64,000 nt of DNA from an uncultured bacterium (GCA_943788505.1 CALSQR010000001.1:124001-188000), one strand, 5' to 3'. Positions 27,658 to 37,981 are shown, counted from the first letter of the stretch. A program made the numbers and translations. Notes: generated by a model from the letters alone, not told the origin.

Positions 27658-28898
27658 CCTAGCATCCCCGCTGCTCGTTCCAATCCCGCAGCAAGTTGGT
27701 CTATTTCACTTCGACTATTATAGAAGGCGAAGGAAGCGCGCACGGTACCTGGAACTCCCAATCGCTTCATCAGCGGTTGCGTACAATGATGTCCCGTTCT
27801 AACCGCGATTCCCATACGGTCCAACACCGTTCCTACATCGTAAGGATGTGCATTTCCGAGTAAAAACGAAATAACAGAAGCTTTTTTTGGAGCAGTTCCT
27901 ATGATCCGTAGCCCGTCGATGCCCGAGAGTACGCTCGTAGCATAGTGTAGCAAGTCATTTTCCTGGTCATGGATCCAATCATACCCGATACTCTCTACGT
28001 ACTCTAGGGCAGCTGCAAATCCGATGGCTCCCGCAATGTGGGGCGTACCCGCCTCAAAGCGATGGGGTAGCTCATTGAAGGTGGTACCTGAGAAATCCAC
28101 TTCCTCAATCATGTCCCCGCCGCCTTGCCATGGGGGCAACGCTTCTAGAAGAGCTTCCTTGCCGTAGAGAATCCCAAAGCCGGTTGGTCCGAAGAGCTTG
28201 TGACTGGAAAGGCAGTAAAAGTCTACATCTAGGGCACTGACGTCCACCTTCATGTGAGGTACCGCTTGGGCGCCGTCAAGTAAGACAGGAACTCCCATGC
28301 CATGGGCATCGGAAATGATGCGGCGCACTGGATTAATCGTTCCCAGTGAGTTCGACACATGAACCACTGCAACAAGCCGTGTACGTTCATTCAGCAGAAT
28401 CTGGAACTCATTATAATCGAGTTCCCCTTCTTCTGTGATAGGAGCGACTCGCAGCCTTGCACCGGTACGTTCGCACAGGAGTTGCCAGGGGACAATATTA
28501 GAGTGGTGCTCCATTTCGGTCACCACGATTTCATCTCCTTCCTTGATCTGGCCAAACCCCATTGTGGCCGCAATCAGGTTTACTGATTCAGTAGTACCCT
28601 TGGTGAAGATGACTTCTCGAGAACTCGTGGCCCCGATAAATTCGGCAATCTTCTCTCTAGCGCCCTCATAGGCATCGGTAGCAATCTGACTCAGGGAGTG
28701 AACGCCACGGTGCACGTTAGCATTTTCATTCCTGTAATAGTCCTCAATGCGCTTAATAACAGCCAACGGCTTTTGTGACGTAGCTGCATTATCGAGATAT
28801 ACTAATGGTTCACCATGGACGGTAGCGCTCAAAGTCGGAAAATCCGCGCGAATGGCGGACAGCCGGTCGGCTGATATGGTGCCGCTTTCGGATGCCAT
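27654..28898 (-). CDS. sufS: SufS cysteine desulfurase
   Basis: The product is 414 residues from the ATG at 28898, which overlaps the sufD stop (TGATG); a TTG three bases earlier is possible. PLP-binding Lys234 is in SSHKLFGPTG, and the persulfide-forming Cys372 is in GHHCTQPL. It produces alanine and enzyme-bound persulfide from cysteine for Fe-S assembly. The class II active-site loop fits a SufE-dependent enzyme, consistent with its neighbour. Confidence 0.96.
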   Translation of the reverse strand: MASESGTISADRLSAIRADFPTLSATVHGEPLVYLDNAATSQKPLAVIKRIEDYYRNENANVHRGVHSLSQIATDAYEGAREKIAEFIGATSSREVIFTKGTTESVNLIAATMGFGQIKEGDEIVVTEMEHHSNIVPWQLLCERTGARLRVAPITEEGELDYNEFQILLNERTRLVAVVHVSNSLGTINPVRRIISDAHGMGVPVLLDGAQAVPHMKVDVSALDVDFYCLSSHKLFGPTGFGILYGKEALLEALPPWQGGGDMIEEVDFSGTTFNELPHRFEAGTPHIAGAIGFAAALEYVESIGYDWIHDQENDLLHYATSVLSGIDGLRIIGTAPKKASVISFLLGNAHPYDVGTVLDRMGIAVRTGHHCTQPLMKRLGVPGTVRASFAFYNSRSEIDQLAAGLERAAGMLG

Positions 28899-30190
28899 CA
28901 AGACGCAGTCTCGGTAAGAATAGAATGTAGGCGGCTGTAGAGATAGTCCTTGACAGCGTCAACGTCGACGAGGTCTACAACGTCACGGGCAAACGCCTCC
29001 AGCAACATTAGTTTAGCTGCTTCAGGACGGATACCCCGAGCGCGTAAGTAAAACAATGCGTCATCATCCAACTCGCCTGTCGTAGCGCCGTGGCTACATT
29101 TAACATCGTCCGCATATATTTCAAGCTCAGGCTTGGCATAAATGCTGGCTGCTCGGTCAAGAAGGATACTCTTGGAGGACTGATAAGCATTGATCTTCTG
29201 AGCGTCTTGCCGAACGAGGATCTTACCGTTGAAAACGCCGACAGCCTTGTCAGTTACAATACCTTTAAACAGTTCATTACTCTCGCAATTAGGTTTTGCA
29301 TGATCAACAAACGTGTGGTTGTCGACGTGCATGGACCCTTTGGCGATGTAGAGGCCATTTAAATGGGTTTCGCACTCTTCACCATCTGGAAGGAAATGCA
29401 GGTTGTTACGAACCATGCCTCCACCCAGTGTAATGGTGTTTGTAGCGAAATGGCTACGTTCTTCTTGGTATACGTGAAGGCCATTTACAAACGTTGCCTC
29501 ACGACCTCTTTCATATACAACAAGGTGGTCGACAGACGCTCCGGTGGCCGAGATCATTTCTACAATTCTGTTCTCGAAGGCAGAGCCGCTTCCTGAATCA
29601 CCGAAGTGTTCAATCACCTTAATAGAGGAGTCACCCTCGGCGACTACCAGAAGGCGAGGTTGAACGAGGCCAGAGTTAGCCACACGATCGTGATGCAGAA
29701 TAACTGGTTGTGCAATAGAAACACCTGCCGCAACGTGGATCAAGATCCCATCTTCTGCCGACGCTGCGGCTAAAGAGGAAAAGGCATCCCGGTCAGGATC
29801 AAAAGCCCGAGCAAGATGATCATCTAGGGCAATCCTGTTTTCAGCGTAGGCCTCAGAGAGTGAGCTGACTGTCAAGCCTTTCGGTAAGGAACCGGCTGCA
29901 ACTGACTCGGTCAGAAGTCCATTGACCGTCGAGAAGTGAATGCCTGGGACGTCTGTGAACGCTGATGTCGTATCGATCAGTGTCCCAGCGTTGTCAAGCG
30001 ACAACACGTCTTTGACCCGCTTGGTCATCTGTGTGTATTTGTAGGCTTCGGACCGGGTAGAAGGGAGTCCCAAGCTTTCAAAAGCTCCGGCTGCCTCCTC
30101 ACGACCATTTGCCCATCCGTTGCCACTATTGGCATCCAATCGGGCAAGCCGGTCACGGATTTCAACTAGAAGTCTGGATTCGATCTGCAC
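28898..30190 (-). CDS. sufD: SufD, Fe-S scaffold complex subunit
   Basis: The beta-helix SufBD core (about residues 130-400) is intact, including the C-terminal KCSHGATTGEL segment with the conserved Cys and His. SufD pairs with SufB and SufC in the scaffold. The start is unclear: a TTG/ATG at 30307 would overlap sufC by 65 bases, while the GTG at 30190 (VQIESRLL) leaves a 52-base gap and a 430-residue protein, and starts close to the family N-terminus. I prefer 30190, though no good ribosome-binding site is visible. Confidence 0.88.
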   Translation of the reverse strand: MQIESRLLVEIRDRLARLDANSGNGWANGREEAAGAFESLGLPSTRSEAYKYTQMTKRVKDVLSLDNAGTLIDTTSAFTDVPGIHFSTVNGLLTESVAAGSLPKGLTVSSLSEAYAENRIALDDHLARAFDPDRDAFSSLAAASAEDGILIHVAAGVSIAQPVILHHDRVANSGLVQPRLLVVAEGDSSIKVIEHFGDSGSGSAFENRIVEMISATGASVDHLVVYERGREATFVNGLHVYQEERSHFATNTITLGGGMVRNNLHFLPDGEECETHLNGLYIAKGSMHVDNHTFVDHAKPNCESNELFKGIVTDKAVGVFNGKILVRQDAQKINAYQSSKSILLDRAASIYAKPELEIYADDVKCSHGATTGELDDDALFYLRARGIRPEAAKLMLLEAFARDVVDLVDVDAVKDYLYSRLHSILTETAS

Positions 30191-30242
30191 AGTAAAAGAG
30201 AGGTTGTAGGCTGAATGGAGGGTGAACGTATAATCGAAAGGA

Positions 30243-31007
30243 TCAAGCAGTCTGTGTCTGTTCGTCTTTGATCCAGTCGTATCCCTTCTCTTCAAGCTGG
30301 AGAGCAAGTTCTTTACCGCCAGACAGTACGATACGGCCGTCCACTAGGACATGAACAAAGTCCGGAACGATATAGTCAAGCAACCGCTGATAGTGAGTGA
30401 TAAGTACAAACGAGCGATTTTCGTTCCGTAGACCATTCACACCATCGGCAACAATTCGTAGAGCATCAATATCGAGTCCCGAATCCGTCTCATCCAATAT
30501 TGCGAGCTTAGGATCGAGTAACGCAAGCTGAAAGATTTCGCTACGTTTCTTTTCGCCACCAGAAAAACCTTCGTTGACGGCACGTGCCTTAAGGGATGGA
30601 TCCAAACTCACTATGGCAGCCTTTTCCTTCATCAGTTTGAGGAAGTCCCCTGCGGAGAGTACATCCTGACCACGGTGCTCTCTTACAGAATTGACAGCTT
30701 GCTTCAGAAAATTAGCCATGGATACGCCAGGTAGCTCAACGGGGTACTGAAACGCCAAAAATAGCCCTTCACGTGCCCGCTCATCGGCCTCAAGTTCCAG
30801 AAGGTCTTCGCCATCGAATGTCACGGAGCCTTCCGTGACCTCGTAGCCATCCCGCCCAGCTAGAACGGAAGCCAATGTGCTCTTTCCGGATCCGTTGGGT
30901 CCCATAATGGCATGAACTTCTCCTGGTTTGACCTCAAGATTCAGGCCTTTCAGGATTTCCTTCTGTTCTTCCTCGATGGAAACGTGAAGATTGTTGATCG
31001 TAAGCAT
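30243..31007 (-). CDS. sufC: SufC ATPase of the SUF complex
   Basis: This 254-residue ABC-type ATPase has Walker A GPNGSGKST at 36-44, signature FSGGEKKR and Walker B LAILDETDSGLD. It binds SufB and SufD and drives opening of the scaffold. The gap to sufB is 38 bases. Confidence 0.97.
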   Translation of the reverse strand: MLTINNLHVSIEEEQKEILKGLNLEVKPGEVHAIMGPNGSGKSTLASVLAGRDGYEVTEGSVTFDGEDLLELEADERAREGLFLAFQYPVELPGVSMANFLKQAVNSVREHRGQDVLSAGDFLKLMKEKAAIVSLDPSLKARAVNEGFSGGEKKRSEIFQLALLDPKLAILDETDSGLDIDALRIVADGVNGLRNENRSFVLITHYQRLLDYIVPDFVHVLVDGRIVLSGGKELALQLEEKGYDWIKDEQTQTA

Positions 31008-31045
31008 TTTTCGTGTGTCTTCAGAGTGTGAGTTAGGCGCCGTAC

Positions 31046-32506
31046 TTATCCGACGCTTCCTTCAAGTTCAATTGCTAGCAGATTTCGTGCTTCAACGGCA
31101 AATTCCATTGGTAGCATCGCGAGAATCTCTTTACAGAAACCGTTGACGATAAGCTTAATGGCGTCCTGCTCGCTAATTCCGCGTTGTTTGCAGTAGAAAA
31201 TCTGATCTTCACCGACTTTTGAAGTAGTAGCTTCGTGCTCCACTTTTGCTGTCGGGTTGCTGATTTCGAGATAAGGGAAAGTGTGGGCTCCACAGCGATC
31301 ACCGAGCAACATCGAGTCGCACTGGCTGAAATTGCGTGCATTTTCGGCACCACGATTGATCTTGACCAAACCACGATATGCGTTTTGGCTTCGACCGGCA
31401 GATATCCCTTTGGAGATGATAGTCGAGGAAGTGTTTTTCCCGATATGAATCATCTTCGTTCCAGTGTCGGCCTGCTGTTTCCCTTTTGTGAAAGCAACGG
31501 AGTAAAACTCACCGACTGAGTCATCGCCCTTCAGGATGCAAGAAGGGTACTTCCAAGTGATGGCGGAACCCGTCTCGAGCTGAGTCCAAGAGATCTTTGA
31601 TCGATCTCCTTCGCAGATACCGCGTTTGGTCACGAAGTTAAAAATACCGCCGACTCCTTCCTCGTTTCCGGGATACCAGTTCTGGATGGTCGAGTATTTG
31701 ACTTCTGCGTCTTCATGGGCAATAATCTCGACCACCGCCGCGTGAAGCTGGTTTTCGTCTCGTTGCGGAGCGGTGCAGCCTTCGAGATAAGAAACGTATG
31801 AGTCCTTGTCAGCTACGATGAGTGTGCGTTCAAACTGTCCAGTGCCCGCTTCGTTGATGCGGAAATAGGTAGACAGTTCTACCGGGCATTTGACACCTTT
31901 AGGGATGTAGCAGAACGAACCGTCCGAGAAAACAGCTGAGTTGAGTGCCGCAAAGAAATTATCAGTGTGCGGAACGACTGAGCCCAAGTATTTCCGAACT
32001 AACTCGGGATGGTTTTTAACTGCCTCCGAAAAGGAGCAGAAAATGATACCGTTCTTTTCGAGCTCTTTATTGAATGTGGTTGTCACGGAAACAGAGTCCA
32101 TTACAACATCCACGGCCATACCAATTAGGCGCTCTTGCTCCGCCATTGGGATGCCAAGGCGCTTAAATGTGTCGATGAGTTCTGGATCGACTTCGTCTAG
32201 GGACGTGTACTCGGGCCGCTGTTTAGGGGCAGCGAAGTAACATATTTGCTGAAAGTCGATAGGAGGGACGTTCAGATGAGCCCAATCGGGGAAAGTGCCT
32301 TCCTCCATAAGCCCTGAAACATACCGGAAAGCCTTCAGGCGCCATTCCAGTAGCCATTCTGGCTCTTCCTTTTTTGCTGAGATGAACCGAATCGTGCCTT
32401 CATCCAGGCCGATCGGTGCCCGATCAGATTCGATATCTGTTACGAATCCGTACTTGTACTCGCTCTGTGCTACTTCGTGAAGTAGCTCCGTTCCGTTCTC
32501 ACTCAT
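31046..32506 (-). CDS. sufB: SufB, Fe-S scaffold protein
   Basis: This 486-residue protein is the first gene of the operon. The conserved C-terminal region with the assembly Cys (near 'SQCDSMLLG') and the [17 protein letters not shown] stretch, read here as two shorter blocks, are present. It forms the SufBC2D scaffold that receives sulfur from SufE. No suf repressor (SufR/IscR) lies within the window, so regulation is unseen. Confidence 0.97.
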   Translation of the reverse strand: MSENGTELLHEVAQSEYKYGFVTDIESDRAPIGLDEGTIRFISAKKEEPEWLLEWRLKAFRYVSGLMEEGTFPDWAHLNVPPIDFQQICYFAAPKQRPEYTSLDEVDPELIDTFKRLGIPMAEQERLIGMAVDVVMDSVSVTTTFNKELEKNGIIFCSFSEAVKNHPELVRKYLGSVVPHTDNFFAALNSAVFSDGSFCYIPKGVKCPVELSTYFRINEAGTGQFERTLIVADKDSYVSYLEGCTAPQRDENQLHAAVVEIIAHEDAEVKYSTIQNWYPGNEEGVGGIFNFVTKRGICEGDRSKISWTQLETGSAITWKYPSCILKGDDSVGEFYSVAFTKGKQQADTGTKMIHIGKNTSSTIISKGISAGRSQNAYRGLVKINRGAENARNFSQCDSMLLGDRCGAHTFPYLEISNPTAKVEHEATTSKVGEDQIFYCKQRGISEQDAIKLIVNGFCKEILAMLPMEFAVEARNLLAIELEGSVG

Positions 32507-32852
32507 AGTTCGATCTTGGCGTTGATCATGGCATTGATCCGGGTGGTCTAAAACCGCCTCTAGTTCCCGAAAAACGATGTCCGTGGGCGTTGTTTGGACT
32601 GAATCTAAATAAAGAATGAGCCGGGTAATGGTTTCTAGGTAGAAACGGAATCGGTCCAGTATTCACAGAGCCTATGGCGGCCACCCGGGAACCCTGCGGC
32701 GCCCGGGTTGTGGACATAATCTTCGTGCGACCGATCGCCTTTCGATTACGTACGAAAAAGCTGTTTGGCAACATCTTCATATTTTGGTGCGGGTTGGCGA
32801 TCCATCCTGCTTACCGCTTGCGATTCTACAGACCTAGTCTTTCCCAATCGAT
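32507..32852. promoter_or_regulatory. Divergent control region between sufB and an A-type carrier
   Basis: This 346-bp gap must hold promoters for both directions. It contains a 6-bp dyad GTTTCT-AGGT-AGAAAC at 32631-32646 and a 7-bp inverted repeat ACCCGGG/CCCGGGT at 32683-32708. Either could be an operator, but I see no match to a known Fe-S regulator site. No coding frame is convincing. Confidence 0.35.
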
Positions 32853-33203
32853 ATGGAAATTCAGAACTCTACAGTTATTCAGATTACTGATTCTGCGCTC
32901 GGCAAATTGATAGATACTGCTGAGAAGGAGGCGATTGATGTGGCTTCTACGTGGCTTAGGATAGCCGTGATACCCGGCGGCTGCTCCGGTCTCACCTATG
33001 ACTTGGGGTGGGATACTGCCAAAGGCGAGGCTGATTTACTTCTCGAGGCCGGAAAATTCCAAGTTGTTATCGACCCTAGAAGTGCTGCGTATTTGGAGGG
33101 ATCAACCCTTGATTTCAGCGATGGCCTCGAAGGGAAAGGATTTCATTTTGAGAACCCTCAAGCGGTCAGAAACTGCGCCTGTGGAGAGAGCTTCGGTCTT
33201 TAA
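32853..33203 (+). CDS. HesB/IscA-family A-type iron-sulfur carrier
   Basis: This 116-residue protein has the three conserved cysteines C44 (PGGCSG), C108 and C110 (NCACG). Such carriers move 2Fe-2S or 4Fe-4S clusters from the SUF scaffold to clients. It is transcribed away from sufB. It is less typical than the second copy at 42458, with an unusual aliphatic N-terminus. Confidence 0.9.
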   Translation: MEIQNSTVIQITDSALGKLIDTAEKEAIDVASTWLRIAVIPGGCSGLTYDLGWDTAKGEADLLLEAGKFQVVIDPRSAAYLEGSTLDFSDGLEGKGFHFENPQAVRNCACGESFGL

Positions 33204-33242
33204 GGAAGCTGTCCAGAAGTGAGCAAAGACGTCTGCGTCTGC

Positions 33243-33758
33243 CTATTGGTCTAAGGTCCGAACCCATTCGACCACGTCTCCTTCGATTAATCCCACGGAA
33301 TCGGTATAGCCGGCTTCAACTTCGAGCACATATTGCGCAGGGCCTTGGGAAGGAACGGTTTCGGTGCGCATCGGCTGGATGTATTTAGAGATGCTTTGGA
33401 CGCTACCGTCTGAGCGGACAAAGATCAAATCTAGGGCAATGCGTGTATTTGCCATCCAGAATCCTTGTTCGGACTCGTTGTCGAAAATGAAAAGCATGCC
33501 GGAATCTTCAGGAAGACCATCACGCTGCATCAGGCCACGTTCTCTGGTGGAATCATTGTCAGCTATCTCGATCGCAATGGTTCGATAGGTTTCACCGTCA
33601 CGGCTCATCGTGAGGGTACCATCGGAGCGAAAAGGGATATCAATATGGGTTTCCTCTGATTCCACTTTTGCAGGGCTGTCAGGAGCGTCCGAGGTGTTGG
33701 TGCCGCATCCGACTAAGAGAGCGACAAGTAGAAGAGGGATTAGAAAAGTGCGCATCAT
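33243..33758 (-). CDS. DUF192 lipoprotein (first of a tandem pair)
   Basis: The product is 171 residues from the ATG at 33758, overlapping the TAA of the upstream paralogue. A lipobox lies at LLVGC (Cys18). The DUF192 core runs from about residue 55 to 165, with RERGLMQRDGLPEDSGMLF and FWMANT as the family signatures. The family's function is unknown. It is similar over its whole length to its neighbour, so the pair arose by duplication. Confidence 0.82.
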   Translation of the reverse strand: MMRTFLIPLLLVALLVGCGTNTSDAPDSPAKVESEETHIDIPFRSDGTLTMSRDGETYRTIAIEIADNDSTRERGLMQRDGLPEDSGMLFIFDNESEQGFWMANTRIALDLIFVRSDGSVQSISKYIQPMRTETVPSQGPAQYVLEVEAGYTDSVGLIEGDVVEWVRTLDQ

Positions 33759-34261
33759 TAGTTCGTTGTTTCGAAATCCTGTCTGCGCCACTGGATATGA
33801 TCACTTTCGGTGATTCCATGCGCTTGCGTAAAACCTGCTCTGACCTCGACCACGTATTGGGCCGGTCCGGTAGAAAGGATATTTTCTTCAGACAATGGAG
33901 TAGTTCGTTGAACAATGTTTACGATCTCCCCTTGAGCATCTACAAATAGAATGTCCAACGAAAGGGCCGTGTTCTTCATCCAGAAGGATCGCATAGACTC
34001 AGCCTGATCAATAAACAGCATTCCACCGCGGTCAGGGAGGGAGCGGCGATACATCAAACCCTGTGCTTGTTCTTGAGGCGTTTCCGCAATTTCGATAACG
34101 ATCCTATTGATGATGGAACTGTCCGGACGGACGAAATCCAATATACCCTCGGGAGTAAAGGGGACATCGGTCTGAATAGGGGATGGTTGGCCAGAATCCT
34201 TGCCACAACCAGCCAAGAAGAAGGTCATCAAGAGCATTATAGTCGTCGCACGCAGTGACAT
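33758..34261 (-). CDS. DUF192 lipoprotein (second of a tandem pair)
   Basis: The product is 167 residues from the ATG at 34261. The lipobox FLAGC gives Cys19. The DUF192 core is visible as QAQGLMYRRSLPDRGGMLF and FWMKNT. It lies upstream of the other DUF192 gene with overlapping codons, and the two share the GPAQYV-[VL]-EV stretch. No function is known for the family; co-translated duplicates suggest a paired role. Confidence 0.82.
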   Translation of the reverse strand: MSLRATTIMLLMTFFLAGCGKDSGQPSPIQTDVPFTPEGILDFVRPDSSIINRIVIEIAETPQEQAQGLMYRRSLPDRGGMLFIDQAESMRSFWMKNTALSLDILFVDAQGEIVNIVQRTTPLSEENILSTGPAQYVVEVRAGFTQAHGITESDHIQWRRQDFETTN

Positions 34262-34360
34262 GTGATAATCGTCAAAGTGAAAGCGTTGGGAAGAGGAAAA
34301 CAATCGGCAGGTGCCGTCCGAAAAAGGACTTGGCCCACGTAAAGCCCAACTGAAGAGTAC

Positions 34361-35509
34361 TTAATCAGGAAGCAATCGAGTTGTGACCATATCACATACG
34401 GTCATTCCAAGATCGGTCAACTGGACCATTTGATTCCGGATTGGCCGAATGAAACCACCCGATTCAAGCGAAGCCAGTTCGTCGACCCGATCAATGAGCA
34501 AGTCAACGCCATAGCGGCTTTCCAGTTCTTCGAGGTCAAGGCCATCAGAAGTCCTTAGTCGGAGCATCACAAATTCGTCCGCCAACGTATCGAGATCGAG
34601 ATGCTCAGATTCATCGATAGGCAACACATGCTGTTGCAAAAGCGCTTCATAGCGTTTCATGTTTCTAACATTTGCCCATCGCTCTGCTGGCAGTCCACTC
34701 CACCAGAAAGAATGGGCAGAAGGACCAAGTCCGATATAGTTGGCGTGATTCCAATACCGGTGATTATGAATGGCTCTCTGTCCTGGTTTGGCAAAACTAG
34801 ACACTTCGTAATGTTCGAAGCCTTTACCTTCCAGGTATTCCATGGTGAATTGAAATTGATCGGTGATGTCCTGCTCCTCAACAGGGGTTACGAGACCGCG
34901 CTCGACACGATTCTTTAATGGCGTGCCATCTTCAATCGTCAAACTATACGTTGACAGGTGTGGGACATCGGCCGCACAGGCAATTTCAAGATTGGCAGAC
35001 CAATACTCTGGTGGCTGTTCTGGTAGGCCAAAAATCAGATCGACAGAGAAGTTGTTGAATCCAGCCTGCCGAATCGTTGGGATAATGGCTCTGGCCATGT
35101 CGGCATCATGAACTCGATTCATAAATCGCAGGTCATCTTCAAAGAAGGACTGTATACCCACGCTGAGTCGGTCTATTCCGTGCGCCCTGAGCGAAGCGAG
35201 ATAGGCTTCTGATGCGTCTTCAGGATTGAGTTCGAAGGTGGTTTCCAGTACCTGTCTGGCGTCAAACGAGTCGTTAATCGTCTCGATGATCCTGCCTATA
35301 TCACTGGGCGCAAGCCGAGAAGGCGTACCGCCGCCAAAGTAGATCGTGTCAATAGGCTCTTTGTCGGCAATAAGTGCTCCTCGGAGGCGGATTTCAGTAC
35401 ATAAAGCCTCAACAAACGAAGTATGTGACTTCTCTGTGGTGACAAAGAAGAAATCACAGTACGTGCAGCGCTGCGAACAGAAAGGGATGTGTAGGTAAAG
35501 ACCGGCCAG
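34361..35509 (-). CDS. hemW: HemW-like radical SAM protein (start codon problem)
   Basis: The open frame runs from an in-frame TGA at 35522-35524 to the stop at 34361 and matches HemW/HemN-like proteins: the CxxxCxxC cluster (FCSQRCTYC), GGGTPS, ELNP and SVDLIFGLP. The first possible start near the family N-terminus is a CTG at 35509 (LAGLYLHIPFC; 382 residues, normal for HemW). No ATG, GTG or TTG lies before the cluster. A GTG at 35161 would give a 266-residue product lacking the cluster. A one-base change in the C4 run near 35509 would join the frame to an upstream TTG. HemW supplies or transfers heme in porphyrin metabolism. Confidence 0.8.
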   Translation of the reverse strand: MAGLYLHIPFCSQRCTYCDFFFVTTEKSHTSFVEALCTEIRLRGALIADKEPIDTIYFGGGTPSRLAPSDIGRIIETINDSFDARQVLETTFELNPEDASEAYLASLRAHGIDRLSVGIQSFFEDDLRFMNRVHDADMARAIIPTIRQAGFNNFSVDLIFGLPEQPPEYWSANLEIACAADVPHLSTYSLTIEDGTPLKNRVERGLVTPVEEQDITDQFQFTMEYLEGKGFEHYEVSSFAKPGQRAIHNHRYWNHANYIGLGPSAHSFWWSGLPAERWANVRNMKRYEALLQQHVLPIDESEHLDLDTLADEFVMLRLRTSDGLDLEELESRYGVDLLIDRVDELASLESGGFIRPIRNQMVQLTDLGMTVCDMVTTRLLPD

Positions 35510-35561
35510 GGGAGGTGAAAGTCAAAAAGATTAGGAGGTAGTGTGCAGTGGGCAAAACGTC

Positions 35562-36083
35562 CTAGAAAATGACTCCAATACGGAAAGGAATAGATGCTGA
35601 AACCTTTTCTCTCCCAATAACGAGAGCAGGGTTGAGCTCATAGAACAAAACTGATTCTCGTAGCGGTTTCACCCACCCAATACCACCATGCAGCGTCGGG
35701 CCAGTAAGCGTGTCGCCACTATCAGAAGGGTCCAACATGGCTCCCAGTCCGAAAAGAAAATACGGGGCGCGTTCCACACCAGGTAGAGTGACGATTAATG
35801 ACACTTGCGGATCAATAACCCACGTCGCGTCATCACGACCTCCCAAAATGAAGCCGGTGATACCCGCATCCAAGCCAAACGAAAGATCTGCATTGATTGG
35901 CGTGGAGATTCTGCCGCGGAATCCCATACCTAGCCCGTTGTCGGCGCTAAGCAACGTATTAAACCCAAGTCCAAACCTAGAATTCGTCAGTTGGGCAGAA
36001 GATGATACGCTGCTTCCCATTGAGAAAATGAGAAGTAGGACAACAATCCGAAGTGAGTTGCGAAGAATGGCCGAAACATCCAT
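35562..36083 (-). CDS. Predicted small outer-membrane beta-barrel protein
   Basis: The product is 173 residues from the ATG at 36083, the first start that gives a clean signal peptide (ending VSSSAQ). Alternating hydrophobic strands with glycine and aromatic residues continue to a C-terminal phenylalanine (RIGVIF), typical of an outer-membrane barrel. It lies 52 bases upstream of the hemW CTG on the same strand. Family unknown. Confidence 0.65.
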   Translation of the reverse strand: MDVSAILRNSLRIVVLLLIFSMGSSVSSSAQLTNSRFGLGFNTLLSADNGLGMGFRGRISTPINADLSFGLDAGITGFILGGRDDATWVIDPQVSLIVTLPGVERAPYFLFGLGAMLDPSDSGDTLTGPTLHGGIGWVKPLRESVLFYELNPALVIGREKVSASIPFRIGVIF

Positions 36084-36224
36084 AGATGGGGCTCCTTGTA
36101 GTCTGAATTCAGTTTGATGGCTCTGGGCCGGTTTGTACCTTTCGACCCGGCTGCGTGGTCTATCCTTAAGATAGTTCTTCGCAACCGGCCGCCCATCAAA
36201 ATAGGAAAAAGAGCGACTCAGTCG

Positions 36225-36947
36225 ATGAATTTCTGTGTGTGTATTAAGCAGGTTCCTGACGTGCAGGCATCGGTCCAAACTGGACGGATGGTATTGAATG
36301 CCTACGATGCGTCGGCACTTGAGGAAGCTCTCGTTATCAATCAGGGGTCAGAAGACCGCATTGATCTAGTACTCGTCGGACCGTCATCGGCCAGCGAGAC
36401 AATTCGAAAGGCGCTGGCAATGGGGGCGTCGGATGCTACCCATCTAGTCATCGATGAGGCTGCTGCGCTGGATTCGCACGCTGTGGCTCATCTGCTGGCA
36501 GGCCATTTTAAAGACCATACGTATGATGTAATCCTGACTGGGAAACAATCGCAGGATTCTGATGCTGGTTTGGCAGGGAGTATGCTAGCCGAATTGCTGG
36601 GTCTACCCTATGCTACTAACGCTGTTGGATTGAAAGCCGATGGCGATGCGATGGTTGTGACGAGACAAGGGGATGCCGGACAGGAGATCATAGAGATTTC
36701 CACACCGTGTCTGGTTACCTGTTCAAACGACATGAACAACCCACGTATTCCTGCGCTCAAAGGTATTATGGCTGCCAAGCGAAAGCAGATTGCAACTGAC
36801 ACTCCTGAGGTGCCAGGGTCTCGCACCGTTATTACGACTACCGCACCTCCTCCAAATCGGGAGCCTGGAATTAAACTTGAAGGAGAGCCTGAAGACGTTG
36901 TCTCTGAATTGGTTAGACGTCTTTCTGAAGAAGCAGGCGTCATCTAA
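36225..36947 (+). CDS. fixA: Electron-transfer flavoprotein beta subunit (FixA-like)
   Basis: The product is 240 residues from the ATG at 36225 (MNFCVCIKQVPD). The N-terminal KQVPD and the NDMNNPRIPALKG stretch are typical of ETF beta/FixA. The four genes fixA-fixB-fixC-fixX follow in the order of the nif-linked bifurcating complex. In that complex FixA binds the bifurcating FAD, which would couple NADH oxidation to quinone and ferredoxin reduction. Bifurcation here is inferred from gene order. Confidence 0.92.
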   Translation: MNFCVCIKQVPDVQASVQTGRMVLNAYDASALEEALVINQGSEDRIDLVLVGPSSASETIRKALAMGASDATHLVIDEAAALDSHAVAHLLAGHFKDHTYDVILTGKQSQDSDAGLAGSMLAELLGLPYATNAVGLKADGDAMVVTRQGDAGQEIIEISTPCLVTCSNDMNNPRIPALKGIMAAKRKQIATDTPEVPGSRTVITTTAPPPNREPGIKLEGEPEDVVSELVRRLSEEAGVI

Positions 36948-36996
36948 TTCGTTCGTGTTGAATGGAAGTAGCGTTGAGAACCGATCCATCTGGAAT

Positions 36997-37971
36997 ATGA
37001 AACCCATTTTAGTCTTTCTGTCCGTTCAGGACGGCCGCATTAAGCGCAGTTCACTTGAAGCAATGACTCGAGCCCGTGAGGTGGCATCGGAGCAAGGTGC
37101 TGATTTGCACGCAGCTCTACTGGGCTCCAAGAGCTCGGAGCTTGCCACCGAGGCCAGTAATCACGGTGCTACCACCATTTATTTGCTTTCAGACCCGGTG
37201 TTCGACTCTCATCTCAACGCTCCTGTGATTGCGGGCCTAGAGGCGGTGATTCGAAAATCCGATCCTAGATTGCTTGTTATGGCGTCCACGGAGGCTGTAA
37301 AGGATGTACTCGGATCCTTAAGTGTTCGATTAGACGCTGCCGTTCTACCCGATGTAGCGTCTTTCGATGTTGCGGGGGAGGAAGTAGTATGTCAGCGGCC
37401 AGTTATGGCGGCAAAGATGTTAGCGACTACGCACAGTTCGCATTCTTTAGTCATCGTATCTGTTCGCTCCGGTTCCTATGAGGCAACCCCATCTCCTGTA
37501 GATGCCACGGTTGAAACCGTTCCTTTTGTCTTCGATGCCGCCGACCTTGGCCTTACGATTCGAGAAATCGTTTCATCGGCTGGTAATACAGTAGACCTAT
37601 CAGAAGCTCGCGTAGTGGTTGCAGCAGGGCGTGGGGTTCGAGACGAAGCTGGTCGTGACCTTGTCCTAGAGTTGGCATCGATAACCGGCGCAGCCATTGG
37701 GGCTTCAAGAGCAGTCGTTGAAACTGGACTTTTTCCTGCAACAGCGCAGATTGGTCAAACAGGAAAAGTGGTATCGCCGGATCTTTACTTCGCCGTCGGA
37801 ATTTCCGGTGCTATCCAGCATGTGGCAGGAATGGCCAACAGTAGGATCATTGTGGCTATAAATAAGGATGCAGACGCTCCTATTTTTGATGTGGCCACCT
37901 ATGGAATAGTGGGTGACTGTTTCAACATTTTACCGCTTCTCAATGCGGAACTGAAGAAGGCTCTTGCCTGA
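36997..37971 (+). CDS. fixB: Electron-transfer flavoprotein alpha subunit (FixB-like)
   Basis: The product is 324 residues from the ATG at 36997, 49 bases after fixA. Longer in-frame starts would overlap fixA. The C-terminal FAD-binding domain includes [15 protein letters not shown] and the [13 protein letters not shown] stretch that contacts FAD. With FixA it forms the ETF heterodimer, and its size fits the family. Confidence 0.94.
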   Translation: MKPILVFLSVQDGRIKRSSLEAMTRAREVASEQGADLHAALLGSKSSELATEASNHGATTIYLLSDPVFDSHLNAPVIAGLEAVIRKSDPRLLVMASTEAVKDVLGSLSVRLDAAVLPDVASFDVAGEEVVCQRPVMAAKMLATTHSSHSLVIVSVRSGSYEATPSPVDATVETVPFVFDAADLGLTIREIVSSAGNTVDLSEARVVVAAGRGVRDEAGRDLVLELASITGAAIGASRAVVETGLFPATAQIGQTGKVVSPDLYFAVGISGAIQHVAGMANSRIIVAINKDADAPIFDVATYGIVGDCFNILPLLNAELKKALA

Positions 37972-37981
37972 AGGCTCCTAG

